This document shows positions 46,105-57,690 of a DNA stretch of 64,000 bases, one piece after another. The stretch lies in contig CM043789.1 of assembly GCA_023974075.1 (NCBI GenBank), positions 41,025,592-41,089,591 on the forward strand. The letters are read 5' to 3'. The notes beneath the pieces are model-generated. The model made no database searches and had not been told where the DNA came from. It saw only the letters and a program-made list of their open reading frames with translations. The first letter of the stretch is position 1. Each line of letters begins with the position of its first letter. A program made the translations under genes and the position numbers. The DNA comes from Chaenocephalus aceratus (lineage: Eukaryota > Chordata > Actinopteri > Perciformes > Channichthyidae).

Positions 46105-46176
46105 AGCTTGAACCGGAGTTGCGTTGGTGTGAATGAGGTAATACATCACACCAACGCAACTCCGGTTCAAGCTTTT
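46105..46176. repeat. Fold-back at the inner transposon's right end
   Basis: GCTTGAACCGGAGTTGCGTT on the left arm is answered by AACGCAACTCCGGTTCAAGC on the right arm across the TAATA site. The right arm is a truncated second copy of the element's right terminus in inverse orientation, indicating either a second insertion at the same site or a terminal inverted duplication. Confidence 0.8.
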
Positions 46177-47229
46177 CGAACAATGTTCCACTGTCTGGCT
46201 GCCTGCATCAAGTCAAGTGCTCGGCGCAGTTGTCGGTGAAATGTCGCTCCTCTGTTTTTATTGAAACATCTCCTTATACCCGTTAGCGCAGCTAGCTAGC
46301 ACCAGATGCTAACAACAACAATACACGTAAGGTGTGCGCGTTCTCTCTCTCGCTCGCGCCACACATACACACACCCTCCAGGTCCTGCCGATGGCCAGTC
46401 GGTGCCTGCCGGTGAGCGTGGAAGTGTGGTCTGCCACAAGCGGGCGGCAGGAGCGGGGCTGTCAGCATCAGCTTGTAGATGGTTTTTTAAAGTCGATGCG
46501 CTCTGAAACTACGGGGCGGCCGAGGACAAAAAATACATGCGTTAATCGCGTTAAAATAATTAGTGGCGTTAATCTTTGTTTGCGTTAACGTGTTATTAAC
46601 CCTAATATGTATATATAAATATACACTCAGTTGCCAACACAAATGGTACATTTCGAACAAAACCCTCATTAACAAGTACATGTTTTACAAGACAGTACTA
46701 ATCTATATATCTTTCCATGACTTCAATTTTCACAATCTTGCAAAAACCAATTGAAAACCCACGGGATGAATTCATATTTGCTTAGCTGTGTGTGAGTCCT
46801 CAGCTTCCTAACCTTTCAGTATATAGTCTTTAGAGGAGAGTAACCACACGGTATAATGACATGACATTCCCTCTGTTAACACTTGTTAGTCTACAACGAC
46901 ACAACGCCTTCAAGGTTATTCTTTCAAATTGGCGGGACTCCAAATACTTCCTCTCGGTGTCTCAAACTGTTGATGGATGATGCTACTCCTCGCCAGGGTG
47001 GAGGCTGCCTCCCCCCCGAGGCAGAGATAACTGATGGGCAGTGGGCTCTTCCACTCAATACTCGCTGCCCTTGATTAGTATGTCTATCGATTCTATATCA
47101 GTGATTATGTAAAATATGTACACCCATAATTCATACTGATGAACAGGTTGTATATTCAATATTGGAATAAGAGTGTGTCCCTCCTAAAGGGGAGGCGCTG
47201 GAAATGTGCTTTGAATTATGAGTTGTTAA

Positions 47230-47644
47230 AGGGGCCCTATTCTGCTCAGTTTCAGGTTCATATATGTATGTAGTGTCTCTACTGGGACATGTCTCCATGC
47301 TTTAATGTTCAAAAAGCTCTTTATTTATCTCACTGCCTGTGCTGCAGCACCTCTTTTCACCCTCTGTCTGAAACCAGAGCCCAGTCTGCTCTGATTGGTT
47401 AGCTGGCCGGCTCTGTTGTGATTGGTCAACAGCTCAGAGATGTCCCGCCCCTTAGCCTATCAAGTACAAGGTGTTGGAGCGCTAGCCAATAGAAGCGAAG
47501 TTGTTACGTAGTACTGTCACTTTTTTCCGGGAATAAACCTACCTCTGGTGTGAACTTTGGGATTTGCAGACCATTTACATGCACACAAATAATATAACAC
47601 ACTACATTAAAGGTACACGCTACAATAGCATAATAGGACCTCTT
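47230..47644. mobile_element. TTAA-flanked MITE (best-preserved family member)
   Basis: TTAA at 47226-47229 and 47645-47648, left end AGGGGCCCTATTCTGCTCAG, right end CATAATAGGACCTCT. It carries a single ATGTAGTGTCTCTACT, the motif amplified in the copy at 1669. 415 bp, non-coding. Confidence 0.88.
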
Positions 47645-48559
47645 TTAAGAATCACAGAATATGTCAAAAAGGGCCATCACTCAAGAAAAGACACTCTTGA
47701 AAATGGAGCCTGCCTTAAAATAATATCCAATTTAGCATGTGAGTTCATCTCCACTTATACCGTGTATAGTAGGTATATATATTGTCTCCTCAGTGTCAGA
47801 CATGCTCATATTTTTGCTTAGCTTACAGAGATGAGAACTCCTGATGTCACCAGAGTATGCTTCAAAGCCTTAAGGGGAAACATGAATAGCTCATTTAAAT
47901 GCAAATAAATCCTCTAGACTCCTCTCAGCTGTTGTGATAATGTGGAGCGAGTATATTGACTTAGTTAATGAGGTGTATATAGCTAATGGGTGTACCATGG
48001 CTTTTACTTTTTATCCGCACTACACTATCAAAATATCCCTCTTGAGGACCTGCTATAAGGTGGCAGCACATACTTAGGACTTCCTGTTTACCTCCTATAT
48101 GAGATATGCAGTTCACCATCCAGATGGTAAACATGTGATAGTGGTTATATTGCCTCTATGATGATATGCTAGGTGAGGACACACGTCTAATGTTAATAGG
48201 TTATCGAATAGTCTTTTTGTTCTTACATTAACAGTAGAAGAAAAACATGAATATAGGAATTATGGTTAATGAGCTATTCCTGATTGATTTTATGAATTAT
48301 ATTTTATTCTATATTGTTGCTAATAATTGATATTTTCTACAATGTAAAACAAATGGTGAAGAAAACCTTTTGTTTTGTTTTTCCCGATCAGTAAAAACCT
48401 GGCATTTAAATGTTTACATTTCTTAAAAATAACACTTATAGTGATCAGGACTGGTGTCGGTTTAAAATGAGTCAAAAGGAAGAATGGTATTAATATATAA
48501 TATTTTGACACAGAGACTTTTGTCTTCAGCGGAGATCAGATCAAGTTGTGACACATACG

Positions 48560-48990
48560 ATATGATATTCTTTATTGTCCCCGTAAGGACATTTGTTCTG
48601 GACTCCGTCCTGCAGTTCCGCATACATGTCCATATACAAACATAGTGGACATTAAGAGACATACGCATATCATCAGTCATACATCGTTTGAACACACACA
48701 ATACACACATACTGACAATGGCGACCAATTGCACACTACCCTCATGGCCAACATTTAAAAAGGACATTTGACTACATTTCCTTTCATGTGAACGTTAAGA
48801 AGCTTAATGGACAGGTAGGAATGAGTGCTTAGCGGTTCAGCCGGCTCTTGGGAGCCCTGCATCTTCTACCAGAAGGTAGGAGCTGGAGTTCTGGGTGCAG
48901 ACTGTGGGTGGGATCAGACGCCATTTGTTCGCCTGTCTGATAAGGGACTGCTCGTATATGTTTTGGAGCCATGGGTGTTTTTTAATAAGG
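48560..48990 (-). mobile_element. LINE-derived 3' segment
   Basis: ATTCTTTATTGTCCCCGTAA at the left, on the minus strand a UTR end GGGGACAATAAAGAAT, is a common finish of fish Rex1/CR1-like retroposons. The body includes GTTCAGCCGGCTCTTGGGAG and CTTCTACCAGAAGGTAGGAG. The far end is uncertain and no ORF was recognised. Confidence 0.55.
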
Positions 48991-50172
48991 GTTAAATGTT
49001 GATGTTTATGTTGGTTACATTACTTCCTGTTAGTCCTTGCATTTCAAGTTCTTAGTCCACGACTGCTGCAATTAACTATGAAGTAGTTTTTCTGATGTTG
49101 TGCCTCTAGACAGGAAAACACAATTGCTCTGTGTTTTCATCAACCATTTAAAATGCCTATTAAAAAATAATCAGTTTTTATGATTATAAATCTGTTCCTA
49201 GGGTTTGGCAAGAAAACGTTTGAATTTGAATAAGGGAACATTTTGTTTTTCGTGCATTTATTAAAACAACTAATGCTGTCATTTTTTTTCCAGGACACAG
49301 TCACATTGCTTTAAGTGTTATGTGGCTCTAAATGAGCTTTTGCAAATCTGAAAACATAACCATACTAATCAGGGTTATTTAAAATGCCATTTATAAACGG
49401 ACATCTACCCAGCGGTGAGGGCGTGGATTACATCATTCAGATACATTCAGTTTGACCAGATTCATATGTTATTCCACGGTGTCGGTTATTTTTGAAAGCA
49501 AAAACATCTCCTACTTAGTGAGAATGATTTAAATATCTACCATCTCTCCTGCGTCTTGTGACTTTTACTTTCTATTAAAATACGTTAGTCAAATAGTGAA
49601 GGTAATTTCACCCTGTATGTAGTTGGATGTTTGTAGAATTGGTCGCAGTTGGTCCGCATTGAATTTATAATTTGATTGTGATTATATGTTTTCAAACCGC
49701 AGCTCTTCTCAAATTTCCCCCGAGGGATGAATACAGTATTTCAATGGAATAATTTGCTGTTAAAGCGGAGTGCAAAAATAAATATATTAATTAATCTAAA
49801 ATGCAAGCTGTTGAATAAAAATATGAATAAAGAAGGGCATTTATTTGACTTAGCTGCCAGGTTTTCAGGCGCACCCTGGCATTTTGACTGTGGTGTAATT
49901 CAAGAGACCAGCTACATTCATGAAGGCTATGATTACATATTTATAATATTTAGAGAGGCATTTTGGAGGCTGAGGTTCGCGGTGCTATTGAATTGTGTTA
50001 AACTGAGAATTATTTATAATATTCTGTCTTCCCGATCCATTACTCCGCCATCAAATGTAATATTAGAGCAGCTAAAACAAACCCCAACATGGCAATAACG
50101 ATGAATCAACACCTCTCTGAAACAACTTATTACCTCCGTATGTTTACATGTGGTTATATTATCTAACAAGCA
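48991..50172. other. Intron segment with candidate conserved block
   Basis: The stretch 49720-50100 has no repeat features, is TAAT-rich (ATTAATTAATC, TTTATAATATT) and contains CAGGTTTTCAGGCGCACCCT. Such sequence in introns of neural genes is often regulatory, but conservation cannot be judged from one sequence. An open frame of 123 codons crosses it without protein-like features. Confidence 0.3.
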
Positions 50173-50195
50173 GAGCAATCACACACACACACACA

Positions 50196-50240
<45 letters not shown>

Positions 50241-50505
50241 TACCATGTATACATCACTTCAGGGGACATTACATTGACTTACATGCATTTCCTGGAGACT
50301 TATCCTAACCTTAACCATAACCAACACATGCCTAACCCTTACCCTTAACCTTAACCGTACCCTTACCCTAATCCTAACCAAGTCTTCACCCTAAAATTAA
50401 TGATTCTCCTCAAGGGGACCTCCAACTTGTCCCCATAAGGGAAGCCAGTCCCCACACGTGACTATGTAAACAGATGTCGGTCCCCACAAGTATAGTAATG
50501 CTAAA

Positions 50506-50550
<45 letters not shown>
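50173..50550. mobile_element. Fish dispersed repeat bounded by (CA)n tracts
   Basis: (CA)n at about 50180-50236 and 50504-50547 bracket a block with CTTATCCTAACCTTAACCAT, telomere-like TACCCTTACCCTAATCC, AAGTCTTCACCCTAAAATTA and GGTCCCCACAAGTATAGTAA. I know this as a widespread teleost repeat, always with CA-rich borders; its class is uncertain to me. Telomere-like motifs are part of its consensus, not a telomere. Confidence 0.7.
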
Positions 50551-52812
50551 CTAGCATACACTTGAAGACAAAGAGCATCCTTAAGGAGTCTCAGGTTGCA
50601 ATGAATCTCCTGTCCACGCTTCGTCGCGCTAGTTGAAGTATGATAAGTGTTTGTGGCATTTGGAAAGCTCATATGTCTGGGATGTGATCATCAGCCTAAT
50701 CTGGATCATTGTTTGTAATGTCAGTCCAGGTTCGCAATAATTAATGCTAATGGCTCTCGATCGGGCATCACGTTTACGCGTTCGGAGGCGATTAATCATT
50801 GTTAGCCGCTGAAGCTTTGGTGGAAGAAAGCTCGGAGTAGAACATGTTTTATTAAAAATATAAAATTATTTATGTTCACTGATACTTTTTGTGACAAATC
50901 TAATGGACATGTTATTTGAGTTTGAGCAAACTGTGTGCTTTCATGCTTTCTTTTGAACTCACAGTGAACATGTGCACAGCTGTGTGCGCTCTAAAAAAGC
51001 ATGCCTTTGGTTAAGCCCCCCCACGATGTCCTCCCTGCATCCCAAATGATGTTTTTCCAGTGCTCTCCTCGAGGCCTTTTCACAACAATGCTTCTTTTGC
51101 TCTTTTTTTCACTGTTGAGAGTGGATGGGTGGATCGGGGGGGTGGGGGTGTCGGATTTTACCAGGATTGCAGCATGCTTTCAGCACGGGCGAGGCCACGT
51201 CTGTGGATCTGGCCAGGGACAATCAGCGGCTTTAGTGAAGTCGACATGGCCACTTCACAAATCACAACAGCTTTGATCTCAGCCAAAAATACTTTTTTTT
51301 GGGAATACATTCAGTACCTTAGATGTCTCTTGTTCACTTTGTACTACTGGCTCATATTTTGGGGAGGCTCGGGTGCTTTTATCTAACCTATCGGGCCTTC
51401 AGATGAAAGTAAGTGGTTGGGCTACAAAAAAAAGGCTTCTGTTGCCATTTTGGAGTGGTCGGATTTTTTCGAAAAGACAAACAAATGCATTTTGTCCGTT
51501 ATTTAAGAGCATGTTGGGATAAGAAAAGACTCTTCCCATTGTCTTCTAAGAGACAGCAATAAGTCATGCCGCTAAAGGTAAAGAGGTGAAGAAAAAGCAG
51601 AGCAGATATTTCAGCTCCAAGCTCTCATCAGCGATCTCTGATCACCAAACAGAGATAAAACTGACAACAGGGAAGTCAATTAGCCATGCTACACGAATCA
51701 CCTCTGAGTGACAGTTTAGAGATAACCAGACAGCAAGCATGCCTTAAAAAAACCTTGTGGAAATTAGCAATCTGTAAAATATCACAAGCTATACAAATAA
51801 ATGGCCTAATTTCAACACGCAGGCCAGCTTGAACGCTACACACGTCATAAAGCTCCAAGAAAGCATCTTAAATCTTTAGACATCTTGTCCCCTTCTTTTT
51901 TTCTCAAACACTTTGATGAGTTGGTTGTCACGCCGCCGGTGTCAGAGACTTTTTACTGCGCAGAAAATATAATTTGGAGGGACAGTGATTTGCGGAGTAG
52001 AAATGATTATAGACAGGAGATTTATCATCTTATCTACGGACTGCACTCAGACGCTCAATTATTCTGGTGTGGAGACGCCGTGTTGTTTTTCCAGTAAGGA
52101 GCACTGACAAACACATTCATAAATCATCAGTGAATTTACATGCCATGAGCATTTTAATCCGGCACTTCTTTTCCCGCTTTGACGGTGAGTAAATAATTCA
52201 CACTTCGGACGCTGAACACAAGAAGCATAAGTTGAATTGCTTGGAGGAGTAGATGTGACGGCATTATTTCAGCGTACACTTGTTTATTCTTCAGATCGAG
52301 TCTCTGACAAATCATTGAGCTTTTGTTGTACTCTGATGTGGCTGATAGCTTATCCTAGGACTACTGGGAAATCCAGAAATAATAAGCAATTAAGTCTGTC
52401 TCAGTGATTCCATTATGTTTTAGAAGCGAATGCCAACATGCTACCCATTATCAAAGGTTGTATTTCTTTGTGAAAGTTTAACAGAAGTGATGTTCAAAAA
52501 ATCTAAAACTATCTGTGGTCCAAGTTATATTGACCAATCACATTAGTGAGCTTTTGTTGTACGTAGCAGGGTCCCTGCGGATCCTTAAAAAGTCTTAAAA
52601 GTCTTACATTTATTTTAGGAGGGGAGGTATTACATTGTATCTGGGGCAGAATGAACGAGTGTGCACGGGGTACATTGGTTTCCATTGGTCTACAACCATA
52701 CCGTTTTTGTTTTTGTTAATGCAAAGGCAGTCATGTTGGGTAATGTGCGCTGAATATTTCCCGCTATTCAAATGCAATACAACTCAGTAACGGTTTATAC
52801 TGTTGTCTAGTT

Positions 52813-53573
52813 CAGTGTTTTTCAAAGTGGGGGCCCCGACCCCCCGGGGGGCCGCCACGGGGTGCCTGGGGGGTCACGCAAAGTTTGAGGGAAAGGGGCA
52901 TTTTTTAATTTTTTTAAAGTTACATTTTTTTTTCCTTTTTTTTTTTAGATGTTATAAATAACTGCATATCTATCAATCTACGTGTCCTTTGATGCCAATC
53001 TTTTAATATTGTTTATTTATTAATATTTTATTTTTTTGTTTTTAAATCACACGACCGCCCTTCAAGCCAATCAGAATCGAGCTGCCGCTACTGAGAGTGA
53101 AACTGAGTATCTGCTCAGCTTTTGGAGCAAGTGAGAGCTTGTGAATATTTCGCTCTGCAGCTGGATGAGAGCACGGATGTAGCAAATATTGTTTATATAT
53201 GAATATAAATATGTGTATTGTTAATATTACTGTTGAATATTTATATAAATAGCTTTCAAAAATGCTAAACATATATGTTAATTGTTCATATTACTGTTCA
53301 AAATTATATAATATTATAAAGACAGAAATCACTTTAAAATACGTTTACTGTTGATATTACTGTTACATATTGTGTTGAAGACATGTTTACAGACGCAATC
53401 ATAATGAATGCAAACAAAAGATAAATACACAACATGTGATTATTATTTTCCTCAAAGTGTCTTTAAGCTGTATGCTTAATTAGTCCTCTTTTCCCTCAGA
53501 TCTCCGTCCTTTTAAAAAGGCCAGAGGATACTGCTCTATGGGGTCCTTGGCATGGCCAGTTTGGGACCCCTTG
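52813..53573. mobile_element. Inner hAT element
   Basis: CAGTGTTTTTCAAAGTGGGG at the left and CCAGTTTGGGACCCCTTG at the right are the familiar CAGNGNTTNCCAAANTGGG-type hAT ends. Flanks GTCTAGTTC and TCTGTTC are similar but imperfect, so the duplication has eroded. It carries a small transposase fragment. Confidence 0.7.
53130..53190 (+). pseudogene. hAT transposase fragment
   Basis: One frame reads CEYFALQLDESTDVANI. The F-x-L-x-L-D-E-S-T-D-V block is the start of the catalytic RNase H-like core in ZBED/GTF2IRD2-type hAT transposases and includes the first catalytic Asp. Only this short block survives. Confidence 0.72.
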
Positions 53574-54973
53574 TCTGTTCATCGCTTTTTTTCTATTGTT
53601 TCTTTTTTCCTTTTACAGGTCTTAAAACGGTCTTAAGAAGTCATTCTTTGTACTTAAACAATGTGCAGATACCCTGAGGAAAAGACTGAGGTGCGCACTG
53701 GACTAATGCAATCTCAGGACACAAACGCTGCTTGTGGACGTTGTCCTCTCAACAGATTGGTGCAGTTTAGGTTTACCATATAGTTACTTTAGTCACTTGT
53801 TAGCCCCGTCGTTTTTATGAAACATATAAGCTTTGGACACTGACATATTTCAAACAAAACATTAACATATCTTCAGCGAGTGGTAACCACAGACCTTTTG
53901 TAAGGCTTCGAACCACAAACACGTTAAAAAAACATTAAATTCGAGACGAGGACACCGGAAATTGTGAAATGCTTTTCCGGTTTTAGTTAAAGACAATATA
54001 CACATGTTTTATTGTGTCAAATAATAGGGTTGATGCAGGAAACATGAACAAAGATTACTTTCACTCAGACTATCAATATTCAGGATTTAGAAGGTGAAAT
54101 AAAATACATCGGACAGTGGACAGATTTCTGACAGGGAAGATAGAAAACAGGTGATGCGTATCAAGCAAACATGTCAGTCAAAATTGATTGGGAAAAAAAA
54201 AGTCTGTTCAGTGTCAATATCGCAGACAAGTATTGTGTCCTATGTACATAAAAACCTGTGAAATAAGTAAGAATAAAACGATATTTAGCTACGTTCCCCC
54301 TGATCATTGTTCATGGTTGAGTGAGATAATAATTTGAGCACATTGTGTCACCTTTCTCATTCTCCCCTCTTATTGATATTCAGAGTCCTGCTATGCCAAA
54401 ACCGCCAATTACTCTTTATCACTCTCTTTTATGATATATTGAAGTTCGGAGTCCTTCGATGTCACACACCTGCACTCTCTCGACACAGACCGTCCTTGAT
54501 GAAGCCCAGTGCACCACAGTGAGTTTCTGTTGCAGCTGGAGGGCAACCGAAGGACAAACACTTCCTGTTGCAGTCACTTCCTGGGAATCAAACCCCATCA
54601 AAGCGGCTTGAAGTGCTCCCGTTTGGTTGGAGTTGAGGCAATGTGACCTATTGTCCTGCTTTGCTAAGTCTCATACAAGTGTTTCGACATTTCCTCAGCT
54701 TACCTCAAGCCCTCCAAGATCTTTTTCTGTACTGACGGAGGTGCAAATACCCCAGAGGCCCAGAGAGTGAAATAAAAGGGAAGTATTTTCCCGCAGATAT
54801 TTACTTAAGCAATCGTTCAAGAACGGCCTCTCGTGTATGATTGCGAATATTACACAAACTATCATTGTAATCAACAATATCGTAAAATAATTTCATAATG
54901 TGGGCTAATTTGCTCCCAAACCTACGCTTTCTGCTTGAGTTAATCTCCGTCAGAAAGTAGTTCCTAGTAAGTA

Positions 54974-54987
54974 GTTCCCATGGTAAC
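54974..54987. promoter_or_regulatory. RFX X-box-like palindrome
   Basis: GTTCCCATGGTAAC fits the imperfect-palindrome consensus for RFX factors (GTTNCC, short spacer, GGNAAC). It lies just beyond the 3' end of the minus-strand ORF at 55100-55450. Binding is inferred from the motif only. Confidence 0.4.
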
Positions 54988-55099
54988 GATAGCCGATCAA
55001 TCGAACACTCCTGCTACCCCGCTTACAGTTACTGATATAATTATAGTATATAATATATTATTAACTAATTCATTGAAAACAATTCTTGAATTAGGCTAT

Positions 55100-55450
55100 T
55101 TAAATATCTGAGTAATGTGTGGGATTAGCGGAACAAATCAAATCAGGCTGTCCATGGTGCTGAAACATGTTGGGTTCAGAATGAAGGTGGATGTTCATGC
55201 TGCCATTAAAAGTGCAATTCTTGAACAGCTCTCCATGAACTCCATGCCAGACTTTTTTTGCAGGTGGTGCTGCGGTGTTCACGGGTAGGACTACGTTAGA
55301 GGAAGAGCTTTCCTCCAGTGGCCGTTTCATGGCGTGTCCCGGACCGGCAAAAAGCGCGTTGCTCCACATCTTTCTGTCTGTGTCCATGTCCAACCATTCA
55401 TCAATACTGAGGCCCCCCAACAAATCAAAATTAACTTTAAAATCTGACAT
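55100..55450 (-). CDS. Possible small intronic gene, unknown product
   Basis: From the ATG in context CTACAAAATG the frame encodes 116 residues: MSDFKVNFDLLGGLSIDEWL, then DMDTDRKMW, KRPLEESSSSNVVLPVNTAA, a KKVWHGVHGELFKNCTFNGS segment and a His-rich end. An in-frame ATG seven codons upstream (55471) is less favoured by context. Composition looks protein-like, with an acidic N-terminus, a Ser-rich linker and no signal peptide or membrane segment. An X-box-like site and inverted CCAAT boxes lie upstream. I do not recognise the family. It could be a single-exon gene nested antisense in the contactin intron, the first exon of one, or a transposon ORF. Confidence 0.45.
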   Translation of the reverse strand: MSDFKVNFDLLGGLSIDEWLDMDTDRKMWSNALFAGPGHAMKRPLEESSSSNVVLPVNTAAPPAKKVWHGVHGELFKNCTFNGSMNIHLHSEPNMFQHHGQPDLICSANPTHYSDI

Positions 55451-55516
55451 TTTGTAGCTACCGATTTCCAACGAGAGACAATGTATTAACAGTGTAACGG
55501 CTGTGTGTCGCTAAAC

Positions 55517-55530
55517 GTCGCTATGGAAAC
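55517..55530 (-). promoter_or_regulatory. X-box-like motif 67 bp upstream of the ORF start
   Basis: On the minus strand GTTTCCATAGCGAC, matching RFX half-sites GTTNCC and RGYRAC with a two-base spacer. Position within 100 bp of an ATG is typical of X-boxes in ciliary gene promoters. CCAAT-type elements follow at about 55613 (ATTGG on +) and 55657 (CCAAT on +). Confidence 0.4.
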
Positions 55531-56018
55531 CACACGATGTAGGCTCATGGAAGTAGTTTCGGTAGGCTAGTGGCGTGTGTAGGCCACTGGATACTTGTGA
55601 TTAGGCACGTTCTATTGGATCGTTGTTTGATCGTGGAATCAAACACGCCTATTGACCAATCAGAGAGCTTGCTCAAACCTATGTGTTATAGAATTTACAG
55701 TATAGTCATACTGAGAAGACTGGAATATGTTTTCAAAATAACTGTAGCTCGACCAGCATGATGAATAGATAGAAAAGGGTCTACGATTGGTGGTCATCCT
55801 TTGCGTATTAAAAGTGACATAAATATATTTAGCATTTTGTTGACCATAGCATGTTCAAATGTTTTTATTGTTTCCGCCAATGTCGCAAAGCCAACACAAT
55901 TCTCACCGTCTCGAGACAAACTAAGCAATGGAGACATGGATAACTTGTTTTCTGTCCGTTGATTTTCATATGAACAAGAACATTTATGGGCTTGTTCATA
56001 TATGGTTAACGTAAAATG

Positions 56019-56097
56019 GCTAGGGTTAGGGTTGGGTTTAGGGTTAGGGTAAGGGTTAGGGTTGGGGTTAAGGTTAGGGTTGGGGTTGGGGTTGGGG
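56019..56097. repeat. Degenerate interstitial telomere-like repeat
   Basis: About 13 units of GGGTTA with variants GGGGTT and AAGGTTA, such as TAGGGTTAGGGTTGGGTTTA. The array is short, imperfect and not bounded by recognised transposon ends. Confidence 0.85.
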
Positions 56098-57543
56098 CCG
56101 CTAGTTTTCAAGAAAAAGAAACAACAATAAGAATTTCAAAGAACTAGAATCTCAGTTCTACGATTATGGCATTTCACATCCATAAGTATTATTAAAGTAC
56201 AACAAACATTGTAATCATTAAGCCTTCTTTGAATTCTCTACTTTTTTGCCGTGTTTCCAAGGTATGGAATATTCCAGTTTTTCCACTGTCAATCACTTGG
56301 GGTTAGATACCATCACCTATCGTGTTGAGGTTTACAACAATATGCTTGGGTTGCCTCAAAATGTTCTCTGGAAAGCATGGCTGCAGTGTTTATATCTACC
56401 GCTTTTATTGGCAAAGGTAATACTTTAAGGGGTTTAGCTGTAATGCGCTGCAGTTGACAAAGTGGGAGCAATAAAGACTTGTATTCAGACCACACAGCCT
56501 CTTTAGTATTATGTGATCACCTTCATCAGTAAGGACACAACTCAAGTGTTTTCCACCTCGTCTACCCCTTCGTGCTGTATATGGAACCTTCATTTCCAGG
56601 GAGATTGCGACCCGGAGGCAGACCGAAACAATCAAAACGCCAATGGTGTCATTATCCCACAGCCATTACAATGTGCACTCACTTCATAGCGATAAGTGTC
56701 TATTAACACTTTGAAAGAGAGCTTTGCATCAGGTTTCTACATCCCTGACACATCAGCATGACCCCAAAGTGCCAAATCTGGCAGTAATTTAGAAAAGTAT
56801 TAGGAGTTGGTTTCTTAATACGGCTTAAGAGTCTCAAATAGCTATTAGTTAAACTCTGCTCATGGGTTAAGAGGATCTTTATGTTTAAAGAAATAATCAG
56901 AGGCTGTTCCTTAATTGACTTGTCCGGCAGCCACTATGACATACATTAGCTGACCTTATAGTCCTCTTCATAAATCACTGAGCCCAATAATTTTACATTT
57001 AGATCACTTGGAGCTGAACTAATCAGTAATCTCATTTTAAAGTGGATTGGTTGCAGTTTTGCGCGGAGCAGGTTGGCAGAAGAGAGCCCTCGTGTCTGCA
57101 CCGCTGCTCCAGAGTATGCTGCGTGTTATAGAGCAAGGTTAATTAAGGTTAATTATTCCTATTAGGACAATATGTGTGGATGCATTTGAGGCCCTTTGTC
57201 GTCTTATATTACTTTCTTGTAGACCGTCTGTTTGTTTTAAGCATATTTAAAAAGGAATTTGACCTTAAAGTAGACACAAAGAAAAAACGGAAACGTTTAA
57301 ATTATGAGTTTTACTTTCTATGAAGTCTAAAATTCATGATAAACATATTTCATGTGCAATGTATGGAAGAGGATTAAAGCCATATTGTGATTTCTTTTGG
57401 GATCGAACGAGATTTCTGAGACAAAAGTCAATATTCTGACGTTTTCTCAGATAGCTTTGGTTACACAGGATGTATCAACGTGTTTTGTGTAGTATTAACC
57501 GTTTAGGTTGAGTTTTTGTTCAACATTACATATGTCAACAGGT

Positions 57544-57690
57544 AAGGCAAGGCAAGTTTATTTATACAGTAGCCCCTTTCAACACAAGGCAATTCAAAGT
57601 GCTTTCCAAAAATAGGCACACTAAAAAAGAAATTAAGAGCATTAAGAAATAGCAGTGCAGGAGAAACATAGTACACAATGGCATTTAAAA
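57544..57690 (-). mobile_element. Retroposon 3' end with GGCAA tail
   Basis: AAGGCAAGGCAAGTTTATTT then CAACACAAGGCAATTCAAAG and TGCTTTCC; on the minus strand this is the ...AAAGCACTTTGAATTGCC 3' end found on fish SINE/LINE families, with a short TTGCC repeat tail. The far end is uncertain. Confidence 0.65.

Larger units (their letters stand above)
45369..46138. mobile_element. Inner DNA transposon with CCTCATTCACACC ends
   Basis: Inverted ends CCTCATTCACACCAACG and CGTTGGTGTGAATGAGG, bounded by TAATA on both sides (45364-45368, 46139-46143). It carries part of a Myb/SANT-like protein, which suggests a PIF/Harbinger relative (these encode a separate Myb-like protein); the TAATA flank contains a TAA core. 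It sits in the hAT and is itself interrupted by an L1 tail. Confidence 0.75.
45227..46604. mobile_element. hAT element (outermost of a three-level nest)
   Basis: Begins TAGGGCTGTCAGTCGATTAA followed by ATCGCGATTAATCGC and ends GTTAACGTGTTATTAACCCTA; the right end has lost a few bases of the GGGCTGTCA motif. Flanks ATATTTAT (45219-45226) and ATATGTAT (46605-46612) differ by one base, consistent with an old 8-bp duplication. Roughly 600 bp of hAT sequence remain once inner insertions are removed. No transposase. Confidence 0.78.
52567..53676. mobile_element. hAT-like outer element of a nest
   Basis: Left end CAGGGTCCCTGCGG followed by TTAAAAAGTCTTAAAAGTC, right end GGTCTTAAAACGGTCTTAAG then GCAGATACCCTG. 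The inward AAAAAGTCTTAAAA motif relates it to the repeats at 36275 and 42514. No convincing target duplication was found at the outer ends. Confidence 0.6.

Noticed and set aside
49727..50098. 123-codon + strand frame
   Set aside because: AT-rich chance opening without protein-like composition or splice signals; treated only as a possible non-coding element.
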